Assembly (NCBI GenBank): GCA_015060105.1
Contig: SUZD01000006.1
Location: 41,340 to 105,339, forward strand
Origin: Rikenellaceae bacterium
GTDB lineage: Bacteria; Bacteroidota; Bacteroidia; Bacteroidales; Rikenellaceae
Reading direction: 5' to 3'
DNA length: 64,000 bases
Made by a program: the position numbers and the translations under genes. The notes under the pieces are model-generated. The model had not been told where the DNA came from. It ran no database searches and was given only the letters and a program-made list of their open reading frames with translations. This document shows, piece after piece, positions 47,022-56,756 of the stretch. Each line of letters opens with the position of its first letter. Within the stretch, counting starts at the first letter, position 1.

Positions 47022-49256
47022 ATGTCTTTACTTTACACATTCATTCTTGTCGTGTTGGCCATCTTGGCTGTTCTGGGAATCGTGGTGGGAGTGTCGAATG
47101 ATGCGGTAAACTTCCTGAACTCGGCAATCGGCTCGAAGGTAGCCTCTTTTCGTAATATTTTGCTTGTTGCCTCTGTCGGTATTCTGGTTGGTGTAATCAC
47201 ATCGAGCGGAATGATGGAGGTTGCCCGTAGTGGTGTGTTTCACCCCGAGATGTTCTCGTTTCACGAGATTATGTTCCTGTTCTTGGGTATGATGCTCGGC
47301 AATGTAATCTTGCTCGATGTGTTCAACTCGCTGGGTTTGCCTACTTCGACCACCGTATCGATGGTGTTCGGTTTGCTCGGCTCGGCAATGGCTTTGGCTA
47401 TCTTCAAAATCAGCGACTCCGATACGCTTACAATGGCGAATATGGGCCAATTCATCAATTCGGGTAAGGCACTCGCCATTGTGTCGGGTATCTTGCTGTC
47501 GGTTGTAATTGCATTCATAGTGGGTGGTATCTATATGTACCTCTCGCGTGTGCTGTTCTCGTTCCGCTACCAAAAACTTTTTGGCAAAATCGGTTGGTTG
47601 TGGTGCGGTGTATCGTTGGCAGGTATCCTCTACTTTGCTATGTTCAAGGGCCTTAAAACATCGGGTCTTATCCCCGAAGAGTTTGTAGATTGGGTGAATG
47701 GTAATGTGGCTTTGGCTCTGCTTGCAATGTGGGCAGTAAGCTCGATTGTGTTGCTGTTTTTGCAACTCTGCAAGGTTGATATACTCAAAGTTACCATTTT
47801 GGCAGGAACCTTCTCGTTGGCGTTGGCATTTGCGGGTAATGACCTTGTGAACTTTATCGGTGCCCCCTATGCAGCGTTCGATGCATTCGGAATTGCCAAA
47901 GAGGCGGGCTCGATTGATATCACAATGGAGGAACTTAAAACACCTGTGTCGGCAAACTTCCTGATTATGCTGGGTGCGGGCTTGGTGATGATTCTGACGC
48001 TGTTCTTCTCCAATAAGACCAAGAAGGTTATCCAAACCGAGCAGTCGTTGGCTGGTCAAGACGAGAATTCGGCCGGCAACTTCGAGTCGAACTTTATCTC
48101 GCGTGCTATTGTTCGTGGCGCTGTTGGTATCAATAACTTCTATGAGCGTGTAACACCCCGTCGTGTGCAGATTGCCATCGAGAAACGCTTTATCCCGCTT
48201 CCCGTTGAGGAGCGTGGTGGCTTGGTGTATGACCGTATCCGTGCTACCGTAAACCTCACTTGTGCATCGTTGCTGATTGCCGTTGGTACTGCGCTGAAAT
48301 TGCCCCTTTCGACTACCTATGTAGTGTTTATGGTGTCGATGGCTTCGTCGTTGGCTGACCGTGCTTGGGGTCGTGAGAGTGCTGTGTATCGTGTTACCGG
48401 TGTGATGACCGTAATTACGGGTTGGTTTATTACCGCACTTGCAGGATTCTTGATTTCGATGGTCGTTACTATGCTGTTGGCGTGGGGTGGTTGGATTGCT
48501 GCCGTTGCTTTGTCGCTGTTGGGTATTTTCTTGGTTATCAAAGGTAACTTCTTCCCCAAGAAAGAGAATAAAGAGGCTGCCAAAGAGGATAGCAAGAAGA
48601 GCATCGACATTACCGACAAGAGCCATAACGCCAATGAAGCACTTATCGGTTACATCGAGAATGTGTGTGTTGATATGGAGAGCGTTACCCGTATCTATGG
48701 CCGTACCATTGTGGCTGTGTTCAAGGAGAACCGCAAGGTGTTGCGCGATATGGTTAAGGAGTCTAACGACTTGTTCTTTGCCGCGCGTGAGCAGAAGTAT
48801 GCCTTGCTGGGTATGATGAAAAAACTCGAACAACAAGATATTGTTACCGCTCCGTTCTATGTTCAGGTTGTCGATTATATGTCGGAGACCACCAAAGCGT
48901 TGATTCACATCACACGCCCCGCATTCGACCATATCGATAACAACCATACAGGCTTTACCAAGGAGCAGATTGTCGATTTGAAAGAGGTTAATGATGCCGT
49001 TGAGGAGATTTTTTCGAGCATCAATACTATGTTGCGTTCGCGTGATTTCAGTGATATGAGCAGTATCCTCGAAAAGCGTGACCTCCTGTTTGACAAGATT
49101 GACGACATTATGAAGAGCCAGTTGCGTCGTATGCGTACCGAGCATATGTCCACTTCGGCAAGTATTCTCTACTTCAATATCTTGAACGAGACCAAGACTA
49201 TGGTGTTGCAGTCGCGTAACATTATGAAGTCGCTCGAACACTTCGTCGAGGACTAA
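47022..49256 (+). CDS. Pit-family inorganic phosphate transporter with cytoplasmic PhoU-like tail
   Basis: 744 residues. Two copies of the Pit signature: VSNDAVNFLNSAIG near residue 24 and AGNDLVNFIGAP near 270. About 10-12 membrane helices to about residue 510, then a soluble helical tail of about 200 residues resembling DUF47/PhoU-like domains. Imports phosphate driven by an ion gradient. The tail may report transport to the kinase. It follows the two-component pair after a 125-nt regulatory gap. Confidence 0.93.
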   Translation: MSLLYTFILVVLAILAVLGIVVGVSNDAVNFLNSAIGSKVASFRNILLVASVGILVGVITSSGMMEVARSGVFHPEMFSFHEIMFLFLGMMLGNVILLDVFNSLGLPTSTTVSMVFGLLGSAMALAIFKISDSDTLTMANMGQFINSGKALAIVSGILLSVVIAFIVGGIYMYLSRVLFSFRYQKLFGKIGWLWCGVSLAGILYFAMFKGLKTSGLIPEEFVDWVNGNVALALLAMWAVSSIVLLFLQLCKVDILKVTILAGTFSLALAFAGNDLVNFIGAPYAAFDAFGIAKEAGSIDITMEELKTPVSANFLIMLGAGLVMILTLFFSNKTKKVIQTEQSLAGQDENSAGNFESNFISRAIVRGAVGINNFYERVTPRRVQIAIEKRFIPLPVEERGGLVYDRIRATVNLTCASLLIAVGTALKLPLSTTYVVFMVSMASSLADRAWGRESAVYRVTGVMTVITGWFITALAGFLISMVVTMLLAWGGWIAAVALSLLGIFLVIKGNFFPKKENKEAAKEDSKKSIDITDKSHNANEALIGYIENVCVDMESVTRIYGRTIVAVFKENRKVLRDMVKESNDLFFAAREQKYALLGMMKKLEQQDIVTAPFYVQVVDYMSETTKALIHITRPAFDHIDNNHTGFTKEQIVDLKEVNDAVEEIFSSINTMLRSRDFSDMSSILEKRDLLFDKIDDIMKSQLRRMRTEHMSTSASILYFNILNETKTMVLQSRNIMKSLEHFVED

Positions 49257-49293
49257 ACCTCGTCTGATATGGGGCGCGCTGCCTCGGAGTATA

Positions 49294-49335
49294 AACGAAG
49301 GAGGCTCTCATTTTGATAGCCTCCTTCGTTGTTTT
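49294..49335 (+). terminator. Terminator after the phosphate transporter
   Basis: AACGAAGGAGGCT and AGCCTCCTTCGTT form a perfect 13-pair stem with an 11-nt loop; the following T-rich stretch is GTTTTG. The right arm lies inside the 3' end of the convergent gene. Confidence 0.75.
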
Positions 49336-49814
49336 GTGCTCTGGCCGAAGTTTATGGTTATGCCTGCGCCTATGCCGACACCAATGCCCGGTTGCCAACC
49401 TCGTGGCGTGAGATAGTAACCCGCTTGCACGCCTGCCGTAAATGTAAAGCGGGGTTTTGCGCTGTGAGTTATGGTTGTCTGTCGCTCGTGGCGAAGAAAT
49501 ACCAACGTGTCGAGCCGCGCATGATAACCGCTGATGGTGGCCCGATAACTTGTGTTGTCGGAATAGACGGTCTGCGTTATGGGTAGTGCGACCTGTACCG
49601 CCTCCGAGCGAGTAGTGTCGAGGGTTGGTAGCCAAACGGTGTCGTGTCGTACGATGGTGCGAACTCGCTCGACGGGGCGGTCTATGCGCAGAGTCTCTAC
49701 GCGCGTTAATATTAAGGTATCGGTTGTGTGGTTAGTCGCAGAGTGCCTGGCGCAATGAAACCCCAAGCCCCACGCGGCAGCCGCCAATATCAAAAAAGGT
49801 ATTATTCTTTTCAT
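49308..49814 (-). CDS. Membrane-anchored small protein of unknown function
   Basis: 168 residues from the ATG that gives MKRIIPFLILAAAAWGLGF, a signal anchor. A polar middle rich in Thr, Arg and Val with repeated DT pairs follows, then a glycine-rich hydrophobic segment (GVGIGAGITINFG). The style recalls DUF6808-like proteins, some found in Bacteroidetes phages, but the match is not firm. Its last residues are encoded by the arm of the neighbouring terminator. A -7 box TATCTTTG lies on minus at 49821-49828, only 6 nt upstream. Confidence 0.65.
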   Translation of the reverse strand: MKRIIPFLILAAAAWGLGFHCARHSATNHTTDTLILTRVETLRIDRPVERVRTIVRHDTVWLPTLDTTRSEAVQVALPITQTVYSDNTSYRATISGYHARLDTLVFLRHERQTTITHSAKPRFTFTAGVQAGYYLTPRGWQPGIGVGIGAGITINFGQSTKQRRRLSK

Positions 49815-49820
49815 AGACGA

Positions 49821-49828
49821 CAAAGATA
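49821..49828 (-). promoter_or_regulatory. -7 box for the small membrane protein
   Basis: On minus: TATCTTTG, full consensus, ending 6 nt before the ATG, implying a very short leader. Confidence 0.5.
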
Positions 49829-49865
49829 GTGTTATCGCCTTCGTCTGCCGTTCTACACATTTAAA

Positions 49866-49903
49866 CAAAAAAGGGCGTGTCCCAAAAGCTTTTGGACACG
49901 CCC
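49866..49903 (-). terminator. Terminator of the PBP1A-asd unit
   Basis: GGGCGTGTCC and GGACACGCCC arms enclose a further AAAAGCTTTT palindrome; on minus a TTTTTTG tract follows. Confidence 0.88.
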
Positions 49904-49925
49904 CCTGAAAGTATTGCGCTCTCGA

Positions 49926-50927
49926 CTACTTTTGGCAGAAGAGATACTCGGCAATTTGTACAGCGTTCAGCGCAGCACCCTTGCGGATTTGGTCGCTCAC
50001 ACACCAGAAGTTAAGGCCATTGGGGTTGGCGAGGTCTTCGCGAACACGACCAACATAAACCTCGTCACACGACTCCAAGTTAAGCGGCATAGGGTAGAGG
50101 TTCTCGGCGGGTTTATCCCACAAGATTACACCTTTGGCTTTGGCGAAAGCCTCTTGCGCCTCGCTAACCGAGATAGGACGCTCGGTCTCAACCCAAATGC
50201 TCTCGGAGTGGTTACGGAGAACGGGAACACGCACGCAAGTAGCACTTACAGCGATGTCGCTATGCATAATTTTGCGAGTCTCGTTGAACATCTTCATCTC
50301 CTCTTTGGTGTAGCCGTTATCGACAAACGAGTCGATGTGAGGAATGACATTGTAGGCCAAGCGGTGAGCAAATTTCTTGACGGTAGGCTCCTCACCGCGA
50401 CCCATTTGTGCATATTGCTCAACCAACTCGTCCATAGCAGCAGCTCCTGCGCCACTTGCCGATTGGTAGGTCGAAACATGTACGCGTTTGATGTGGCTCA
50501 AATCCTCGATAGCTTTGAGTGCAACAACCATTTGGATAGTTGTGCAGTTGGGGTTTGCAATCACACCACGAGGGGTGTTACGTGCATCTTCGCCATTGAC
50601 TTCAGGAACAACCAGAGGTACATCATCGTCCATACGGAATGCGCTCGAATTGTCAATCATCAAAGCTCCGTGTTTGGTGATTGTCTTCTCGAACTCTTTG
50701 GAAGTGCCGCCTCCTGCGCTAACAAAAGCGACATCAACACCCTTGAAGTCGTCGTTGTGTTGCAGAAGTTTTACGGTGTAGGATTTGCCTTTGAACTCGT
50801 AGGTGCGACCTGCGCTACGCTCCGAGCCGAAAAGGGTTAGTGTGTCGATAGGGAAATCTCTCTGTGCAAGGATTCGCAGGAACTCTTGACCTACGGCACC
50901 ACTTGCGCCAACAATTGCTACATTCAT
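49926..50927 (-). CDS. asd: Aspartate-semialdehyde dehydrogenase
   Basis: 333 residues. NADP-binding [14 protein letters not shown], catalytic Cys128 (ANPNCTT), RIDNSS-like motif [11 protein letters not shown], and the catalytic histidine region [11 protein letters not shown]. Makes aspartate semialdehyde for lysine/diaminopimelate, threonine and methionine synthesis. 22 nt after the PBP1A gene; the diaminopimelate link to the cell wall makes the pairing sensible. Confidence 0.96.
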   Translation of the reverse strand: MNVAIVGASGAVGQEFLRILAQRDFPIDTLTLFGSERSAGRTYEFKGKSYTVKLLQHNDDFKGVDVAFVSAGGGTSKEFEKTITKHGALMIDNSSAFRMDDDVPLVVPEVNGEDARNTPRGVIANPNCTTIQMVVALKAIEDLSHIKRVHVSTYQSASGAGAAAMDELVEQYAQMGRGEEPTVKKFAHRLAYNVIPHIDSFVDNGYTKEEMKMFNETRKIMHSDIAVSATCVRVPVLRNHSESIWVETERPISVSEAQEAFAKAKGVILWDKPAENLYPMPLNLESCDEVYVGRVREDLANPNGLNFWCVSDQIRKGAALNAVQIAEYLFCQK

Positions 50928-50949
50928 TTGTTTATTGTGTTAGTTATTA

Positions 50950-53343
50950 TTAGTCAAAAAATTCGTCGTCTTCCTCAATCGAGGTTGTGGGTTGTGCCTG
51001 TTGCAACTCCTCTTCGCAGTTGGAGTATAGCAGGTTGTAAGGGATACCGAATGAATCGCTCTCATATACACCTAAACGGGGTGTCGCATATACGCGTTTC
51101 ATAAACTCTCCAAAAATTGGCAACGCACGCGCCGAGCCTTCGCCATTGCGGTCCAAACGAACACTCTGGTCTTCGGCACCAACCCATACACCCGCAACGA
51201 GTTTAGGCGTGATACCGATAAACCACGCATCGCGGTTCTCTTGCGATGTACCCGTCTTGCCAGCAATCTCGCCTTTGAATCCATACATCCAGCGCAGACG
51301 ACCTGCGGTACCGGCATTGACAACATTTTGCAACATACCGAGCATTATATTGGCGGTCTCTTCGCTGATTGCATCGTTGCTTGTCGGTACGAACGAAGCC
51401 AACATATTACCCTGACGGTCTTCGATACGGGTTACAAAGATGGGGTCAATGTTTACACCGTGATTGGCAAAGGTGGCAAATGCACTCGTCATCTCGAACA
51501 ATGAAACCTCGCTCGAACCCAAGCAAAGAGCATATACGGGGTCGATAAACGAGTGTACGCCCATATTGTGAATGAAGTCGGCAACGGCTTCGGGTTGTTT
51601 GGCCTGCTTCATAATCCACGCCGAGTAGTTGTTGCGGCTGTTAGCCAAGCCCCATTTGAGCGGTTTGAGTTCGCCTGTATATTCCACCTTGCCCGCCTCT
51701 TTGGGAGTCCAAGGCTCGCCCGTGTATGTTTCGATTGTTACGGGCAGGTTGGGTACCATAGTGCAAGGAGTGAAGCCCAAGTGGTCAATAGCAAAGGTGT
51801 AGATAAATGGCTTGATTGTCGAGCCGGGTTGTCGCTTACTTTGCTTTGCCATATCGTACTTGAAGTAGCGGAAGTTGGGGCCTCCGATATAGGCTTTGAC
51901 GTGTCCGGTGTGGGGGTCTATTGCCACAAACGAGCCACGCATAATTTGCTTGTGGTGGAGAATCGAGTCGCGCGGAGTCATCACCGTATCGCAAATGCCC
52001 TTATAGGTAAAGATGCGCATCTTGCAAGGCACCGAGAACGAGGCGGTAATCTCCTCTTTGGAGAATCCGCTGTTGCGCATCTCGCGCCAGCGGTCGCTGG
52101 TACGCATTGCGTTGTTGATGATTTTCTCGCGTTGTTCGGGGGTGGTGTTGGCAAACAGGGTACGGGTTGCACGCACTTGTGCGTCCATTGTAACCTGTGT
52201 TTTGCGCAACTCCGAGGTGAGAGCCTCCTCGGCATAGGCCTGCATTGTCGAGTTTACGGTGGTGTAGATTTTCAGACCATCGACATCGAGGTTGTATTTC
52301 GAGCCGTCGGGCTTGGTATTTTTGTGACACCAACCATAAATAGGATTGCTGTTCCAACGCTCCAATTCGTAGTTGTAGTCGTACTCGTTCCAATAGTTTT
52401 TGCGTTTGGGCTCGGGTGCGTTCATCACCTGACGAATCATACTGCGGAAGTAGGGAGCCAAACCCTCGTTTTGCGAAATGGGGCGATAGTTCAACTCGAT
52501 GGGTAGCGCCGAGATAGAGTCGTACATGTGGTCCGAAATAAAACCTTGCTTGTTCATACGGCCAAGCACAAGGTTACGACGTTTGAGCGAGTTGTCATAG
52601 TTGCGGACAGGGCTGTAACGAGTTGTGGCATTGAGCACGCCGACCAATACAGCCGACTCCTGAATAGACAACTCCGAGGGGTGCTTGCCGAAGAAAGTTT
52701 GCGCAGCCGACTTGATACCTACGGCGTTGCTGCCATAGTTCATCGTGTTGAAGTACATCGCCACAATCTCCTCTTTGGTGTAGTTGTGTTCGAGTTTGAC
52801 GGCAACAATCCACTCTTTGAACTTCGAGAATACGAGTTTGATTTTGCGACCTATCGAGGTCTCTGCCGAGTTGATGCCGCGCGGGAATAGGTTTTTTGCC
52901 AACTGTTGTGTGATGGTACTACCGCCACCCTGCGAGGCGTTACCACCGGCCAAAGTTTTGACAACCACACGCGCAAGGGCTCGGAAGTCGATACCCGAGT
53001 GCGAATAGTAACGCGAATCTTCGGTTGCGACAAGTGCAGCAACCAACGAGGGTGACAACTCATCGTAACTTACATTGGAGCGGTTTTCGATAAAGAAAGA
53101 GCCGAGCAATTTGCCGTCCTCCGAGTAGATTTCGGTTGCAAGTGCGCTCTTGGGGTTTTCGAGCTCTTCGAATGTGGGTAGTTTGCCAAAAACGCCGAGC
53201 GCAGTCAGCGCAACAACGAGGCATACCATTCCGATAGGGATATATACAAGGCCCCAAATCCACTTAATCAGACGCTTCTTGGTCCATCGTTTTGTGGGTT
53301 TGCGTTTGGGGGTTGTTGTCTTGTTATTTGCGGGTTTCGACAT
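50950..53343 (-). CDS. Class A penicillin-binding protein 1A
   Basis: 797 residues. Basic cytoplasmic tail, one membrane helix (about 29-51). GT51 glycosyltransferase with Glu108 (ATEDSRYYSHSG) and GGSTITQQLAKNLF. Transpeptidase with Ser508 in STIK, SRN in GLANSRNNY and KTG in AGKTGTSQE. Polymerises and cross-links peptidoglycan. A tail of acidic residues (SIEEDDEFFD) ends it. First gene of a unit with asd. Confidence 0.96.
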   Translation of the reverse strand: MSKPANNKTTTPKRKPTKRWTKKRLIKWIWGLVYIPIGMVCLVVALTALGVFGKLPTFEELENPKSALATEIYSEDGKLLGSFFIENRSNVSYDELSPSLVAALVATEDSRYYSHSGIDFRALARVVVKTLAGGNASQGGGSTITQQLAKNLFPRGINSAETSIGRKIKLVFSKFKEWIVAVKLEHNYTKEEIVAMYFNTMNYGSNAVGIKSAAQTFFGKHPSELSIQESAVLVGVLNATTRYSPVRNYDNSLKRRNLVLGRMNKQGFISDHMYDSISALPIELNYRPISQNEGLAPYFRSMIRQVMNAPEPKRKNYWNEYDYNYELERWNSNPIYGWCHKNTKPDGSKYNLDVDGLKIYTTVNSTMQAYAEEALTSELRKTQVTMDAQVRATRTLFANTTPEQREKIINNAMRTSDRWREMRNSGFSKEEITASFSVPCKMRIFTYKGICDTVMTPRDSILHHKQIMRGSFVAIDPHTGHVKAYIGGPNFRYFKYDMAKQSKRQPGSTIKPFIYTFAIDHLGFTPCTMVPNLPVTIETYTGEPWTPKEAGKVEYTGELKPLKWGLANSRNNYSAWIMKQAKQPEAVADFIHNMGVHSFIDPVYALCLGSSEVSLFEMTSAFATFANHGVNIDPIFVTRIEDRQGNMLASFVPTSNDAISEETANIMLGMLQNVVNAGTAGRLRWMYGFKGEIAGKTGTSQENRDAWFIGITPKLVAGVWVGAEDQSVRLDRNGEGSARALPIFGEFMKRVYATPRLGVYESDSFGIPYNLLYSNCEEELQQAQPTTSIEEDDEFFD

Positions 53344-53364
53344 AGCATTGTATGGTTAATCGCA

Positions 53365-53397
53365 CAAAGGTACGAATTTTATTCGTAATAACGGCAA
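53365..53397 (-). promoter_or_regulatory. Promoter for PBP1A-asd
   Basis: On minus: TACCTTTG (53372-53365) with TTG at 53397-53395, spacing 22 nt; 21 nt before the ATG. Confidence 0.55.
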
Positions 53398-53431
53398 TCC
53401 CATAGGCGATGTTGCAATATTCGCCCGTTTT

Positions 53432-56284
53432 TTAGAGCGGAATACCGATAGAGGCGAATGCTACAACACCCTTGCGGTCCGACGGTTTTGCTATTGTTAC
53501 CGAGATTGTGGTATTTGCCGACTCGGGTAGGCTGATAGGCACAACGTCGAAATAGGCGCTCACACCATACGAGGTCAGATTGTGGAGCTTATTGTCGAAG
53601 GTTTGGTAGCGAGCATAGTCGAAGAAGGCTCCCACACGGATACGGCGAATGAACAAAATCGAAGGGATACCCCAATCGGGATAGGCTACGGGCAGTTGAT
53701 AGTCGATGGCGGTTGCCAAGTAGCGTCGGGGTGTGAAGTTATACTCGGCTCCTCGGGGCAGCAACTCTTTGATGCGGAAAGTGTAATCCCTATCGCCAAC
53801 AGCGGCTTGGAACGCCACTTGAAGTTGTGTGCTATGGTGCGCAGCAACGCCAGGCAAGTAACCTTTGACCGAGGCCAGAAGTGTTGTATTGAAATCTTTG
53901 TTGGCGGGGCTTGAAACGCACGACAGATTGATGCTGTAACCCCATTTGGGAGCAAAATCACGATGCGACATACGGACCTGCTCGGAGTAGTTGAGTTGCC
54001 CCGTCAGGTGTATTAGACCTGTGTGAGGTGTTGCGCCGTGATAGAACACATCGTTGGTGTAGTTCAGCGCAATGGCGGGTGTTATTCGGCGCATGTGATA
54101 ACCCGTCGAAAGCCATAGCGGTTGCGCCACACCCAACGAGAGGTTGAGTGCTTTCCGTAATGATGGCATTTGTACTGAGTCGGGACGGTTGTAAATCATC
54201 TGCATACCGCCACCATAGGTGCCTCGGAACGAGATTGTCGGTCCCCAACCCGTGTAGTTTACACCGATGCGATAGCGCGAGCCCATAGTGCGCGACCAGC
54301 CCCAACTTGCAAAACACTCCATCGACGAGAGTAGGTTTTGCGATATGACCGTAGCACCCAAATTCAAATCGGGCGGCATATCTTCGAGGATACGGAATGG
54401 GTCCATTTCGCACGGCGCCCAACTATGTACATTGAATCCCGTTAAACCTTTGCGATACTTTTTGGCGGGTGTTTTGGCCCTTTGCACCGAGTCGATGGAG
54501 GTGGTAAACTGCACCTCGTCGAGATTGATGCAATCCCACGATGTCGTAGGGGGATTGACCAGATTGACGGGCAGTTTGCGGTAGGGTTGAGGTGTTGGTT
54601 GGTCGAGTGACTGAACGGCCAATTTGTAACCCATACTGTCGTAGGTTGTGACAATGGCTTGATTGTCTGCCTTATTGGGTGCCGGTTGGAATGAACCGTA
54701 GTTCGACTCGGTAATGCGATACTCGGTCGAGGTTGCCAAATCCAACGAGTGCGCCTCGTCTTTGCCCGACACAATCGAGCCGAAATAGAGCGTTCCGTTC
54801 TGCGCTCGCAAATCACTGATTGTTATAAATCGAGGCTCGGTAATCTCCTCGTAACCGCTCCAATCTCGGTTGAGTGCGCCTATCCACGAACCTCGCTCGT
54901 CGAGTGCAATGAAGTATAGGCGATTGGTGGCATTATCCCAAGCAAGTGAGCGAATCTCGATGTCGGGCTCAAAGTCGTAATGATTGCGCTCATAATCAAA
55001 GCCTTGTCGAATCGAGAATTGTCCCGCATAACTCCACGCAACGTAGCACAATGCGCCCTCGCCGTCGATGATTGGCAGAAAGACCTGATGTTTCGATGCA
55101 GCGTGTCGTTTGCGACCCTCCACAAAGTCGTAGTAACACAACTCCGAGTTTACGCGTTCGGCCCATACGGTCGAGTTGCGATACTCGGTCCAATATATCC
55201 TGTTACGGCCCAAGGTCGGACGCGAACTTATATAACCCGTGTAACACAGCACCTTTTCGTCACCCGTACGGCTATCAACCTGCACCAGCGCCTGATGGTT
55301 GGCAAGGTCCTCTTTGAGCGCGATGATTGTGGTGTCGTTGAGCCATTGTGGGTGAGCGTATGTGGTGTAGGACTTGATAGGAGTGGCTATCTTTTCGGCA
55401 GAGTCATCGACTTGTGGCAGGCTCTCCCAATATTCGGCCAACTCGTTGAAGGTGTTGCGGAAAATCTCCGAGCCCCACATATCGTGATGGTGTTTCAGAT
55501 AGATGGTGCGCGGTATGATAAAAAACGGATAGTTGGAGCTATAACGCGAAATGCGATTCCAGATGTCGCTGCCGAGGTTTTCGTACATCCAACGCGTCAT
55601 CTGATAGCCCATTTTGTAGTGGTTGGGAATGTGATGACGATAGGAGCCGCAAAACCAGCGGTCGAGTTGCCAATTTCGGGTACGGGTAATGCGTTTGCCG
55701 AGCGCACGGTATTCCATTGTGAATGAGGGTTGCAGGGCACGGCCATAGGTTGTCATCTGCGTCTCGGCCATAACGGCATCGCCCTCCATATACCACGTCG
55801 GCAATACCAACGAGCCAATCATAAAGCCCTGCTCGCCAAAGAGTACCGACAACGCTTTGATTGTAGAGCGATTGATATTGTGAAATTGTACGCTATGGCG
55901 ATACTCGTGGGCAATGAGTTGTTTGAGCCAAGGCTCCGCAAAACCATCAATGCCCGGGAAGGTCACGAGTTCGATACGTTTGGGGACATACGACACCACA
56001 CCATTCGATTGCATATTCTGTGTGTGCATAATGACGGGCGTGCGTGCAGGTCCTCGGTCGTATCCGTGCGATATGTACGGACGTATGGTGTCGAACAAAA
56101 AGAGGGCTTTGCGAGCGTTCTGCTCCCAATAGGTCGGATATATGAGTTTGATGCTGTCGGAGCGCAGTCTGCTCCATTTGATAGAGGAGGGGGAGGCTCC
56201 CCAAGTGAAGTATTGGGCGCGAGCCGAAGTGAACGATAACAGAGCTATCGCGGCACAAATAACTATTTTAATCCCCTTTTTCAT
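53432..56284 (-). CDS. Zincin-like domain, beta-propeller and outer-membrane barrel protein
   Basis: 950 residues with a signal peptide to about residue 23 (TSARAQ). Residues 25-300 form a gluzincin-like region: HExxH at 126-130 (HEYRH) and a candidate third ligand Glu167 in WYMEGDA. About 310-600 has short repeats such as WLNDTTIIAL and LAWDNATNRLYFI, suiting a TolB/DPP-IV-type beta-propeller. The last 300 residues alternate like an outer-membrane barrel (YRIGVNYTGWGP, GVSAYFDVVPISL) and end in SIGIPL. Function unknown; possibly a surface or periplasmic peptidase/chaperone. Its ATG overlaps the SUI1 gene stop (TAATG). Confidence 0.8.
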   Translation of the reverse strand: MKKGIKIVICAAIALLSFTSARAQYFTWGASPSSIKWSRLRSDSIKLIYPTYWEQNARKALFLFDTIRPYISHGYDRGPARTPVIMHTQNMQSNGVVSYVPKRIELVTFPGIDGFAEPWLKQLIAHEYRHSVQFHNINRSTIKALSVLFGEQGFMIGSLVLPTWYMEGDAVMAETQMTTYGRALQPSFTMEYRALGKRITRTRNWQLDRWFCGSYRHHIPNHYKMGYQMTRWMYENLGSDIWNRISRYSSNYPFFIIPRTIYLKHHHDMWGSEIFRNTFNELAEYWESLPQVDDSAEKIATPIKSYTTYAHPQWLNDTTIIALKEDLANHQALVQVDSRTGDEKVLCYTGYISSRPTLGRNRIYWTEYRNSTVWAERVNSELCYYDFVEGRKRHAASKHQVFLPIIDGEGALCYVAWSYAGQFSIRQGFDYERNHYDFEPDIEIRSLAWDNATNRLYFIALDERGSWIGALNRDWSGYEEITEPRFITISDLRAQNGTLYFGSIVSGKDEAHSLDLATSTEYRITESNYGSFQPAPNKADNQAIVTTYDSMGYKLAVQSLDQPTPQPYRKLPVNLVNPPTTSWDCINLDEVQFTTSIDSVQRAKTPAKKYRKGLTGFNVHSWAPCEMDPFRILEDMPPDLNLGATVISQNLLSSMECFASWGWSRTMGSRYRIGVNYTGWGPTISFRGTYGGGMQMIYNRPDSVQMPSLRKALNLSLGVAQPLWLSTGYHMRRITPAIALNYTNDVFYHGATPHTGLIHLTGQLNYSEQVRMSHRDFAPKWGYSINLSCVSSPANKDFNTTLLASVKGYLPGVAAHHSTQLQVAFQAAVGDRDYTFRIKELLPRGAEYNFTPRRYLATAIDYQLPVAYPDWGIPSILFIRRIRVGAFFDYARYQTFDNKLHNLTSYGVSAYFDVVPISLPESANTTISVTIAKPSDRKGVVAFASIGIPL

Positions 56285-56631
56285 TAACCTTTTTTGGTGC
56301 GCGAATAGCCCGCTTTGAGCAACAACTCGACAAGACGGTCGCGTACATCTCCCTGTATAATAATTATGCCATCTTTGGCCGAGCCGCCCGTTCCGAGCTT
56401 ACTTTTCAGCATTTTTGCCAAACTTTCAAGGTCGTCGTCGGAGCCGACAAAGCCATCGACAATAGAAGCTGTCTTGCCACCACGACCTTTGCGTTCGAGG
56501 CGGATACGGAGGTTTTGTCGCTCGGGAGCAAGAGTCTCTACTTCGGGCTCGTCATCTGCGGTTGTGTATGCAAAATCGGGCGAGGTCGAAAAGACAACTC
56601 CGAGGCGTGATTTCCAGTCGTTATTACTCAT
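56284..56631 (-). CDS. SUI1/eIF1-family (YciH-like) translation factor
   Basis: 115 residues from the ATG giving MSNNDWKSRLGV. The C-terminal SUI1 domain has RIRLERKGRGGKTASIV, LKSKLGTGGS and IIIQGDVRDRLVELL, typical of bacterial YciH proteins, which influence start-codon fidelity. An acidic 45-residue N-terminal segment precedes it. First gene of a two-gene unit with the large barrel protein, an unexpected pairing. Confidence 0.9.
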   Translation of the reverse strand: MSNNDWKSRLGVVFSTSPDFAYTTADDEPEVETLAPERQNLRIRLERKGRGGKTASIVDGFVGSDDDLESLAKMLKSKLGTGGSAKDGIIIIQGDVRDRLVELLLKAGYSRTKKG

Positions 56632-56656
56632 CTTAAATCTGTGAAAATGGACATTG

Positions 56657-56687
56657 CAAATGTACCAAAACTTTTTGAAACTCGCAA
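56657..56687 (-). promoter_or_regulatory. Promoter for the SUI1 gene
   Basis: On minus: TACATTTG (56664-56657) with TTG at 56687-56685, spacing exactly 20 nt. Confidence 0.65.
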
Positions 56688-56703
56688 CGTGGTACATACT
56701 TTG
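56672..56703 (+). promoter_or_regulatory. Possible promoter for the 206-residue lipoprotein
   Basis: TTTTTG (56672-56677) and TACTTTG (56697-56703), about 19 nt apart, overlapping the divergent SUI1 promoter; the -7 box is imperfect. Confidence 0.4.
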
Positions 56704-56756
56704 CATAAACGGTTGTTCGATAAATTTATTTTCAACTTCAACCAATTAAAGCAGTT

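Noticed and set aside
47028..49241. Long minus-strand open frame opposite the phosphate transporter (737 codons)
   Set aside because: Antisense shadow of a clear membrane-protein gene; His/Gln-rich with no domain.
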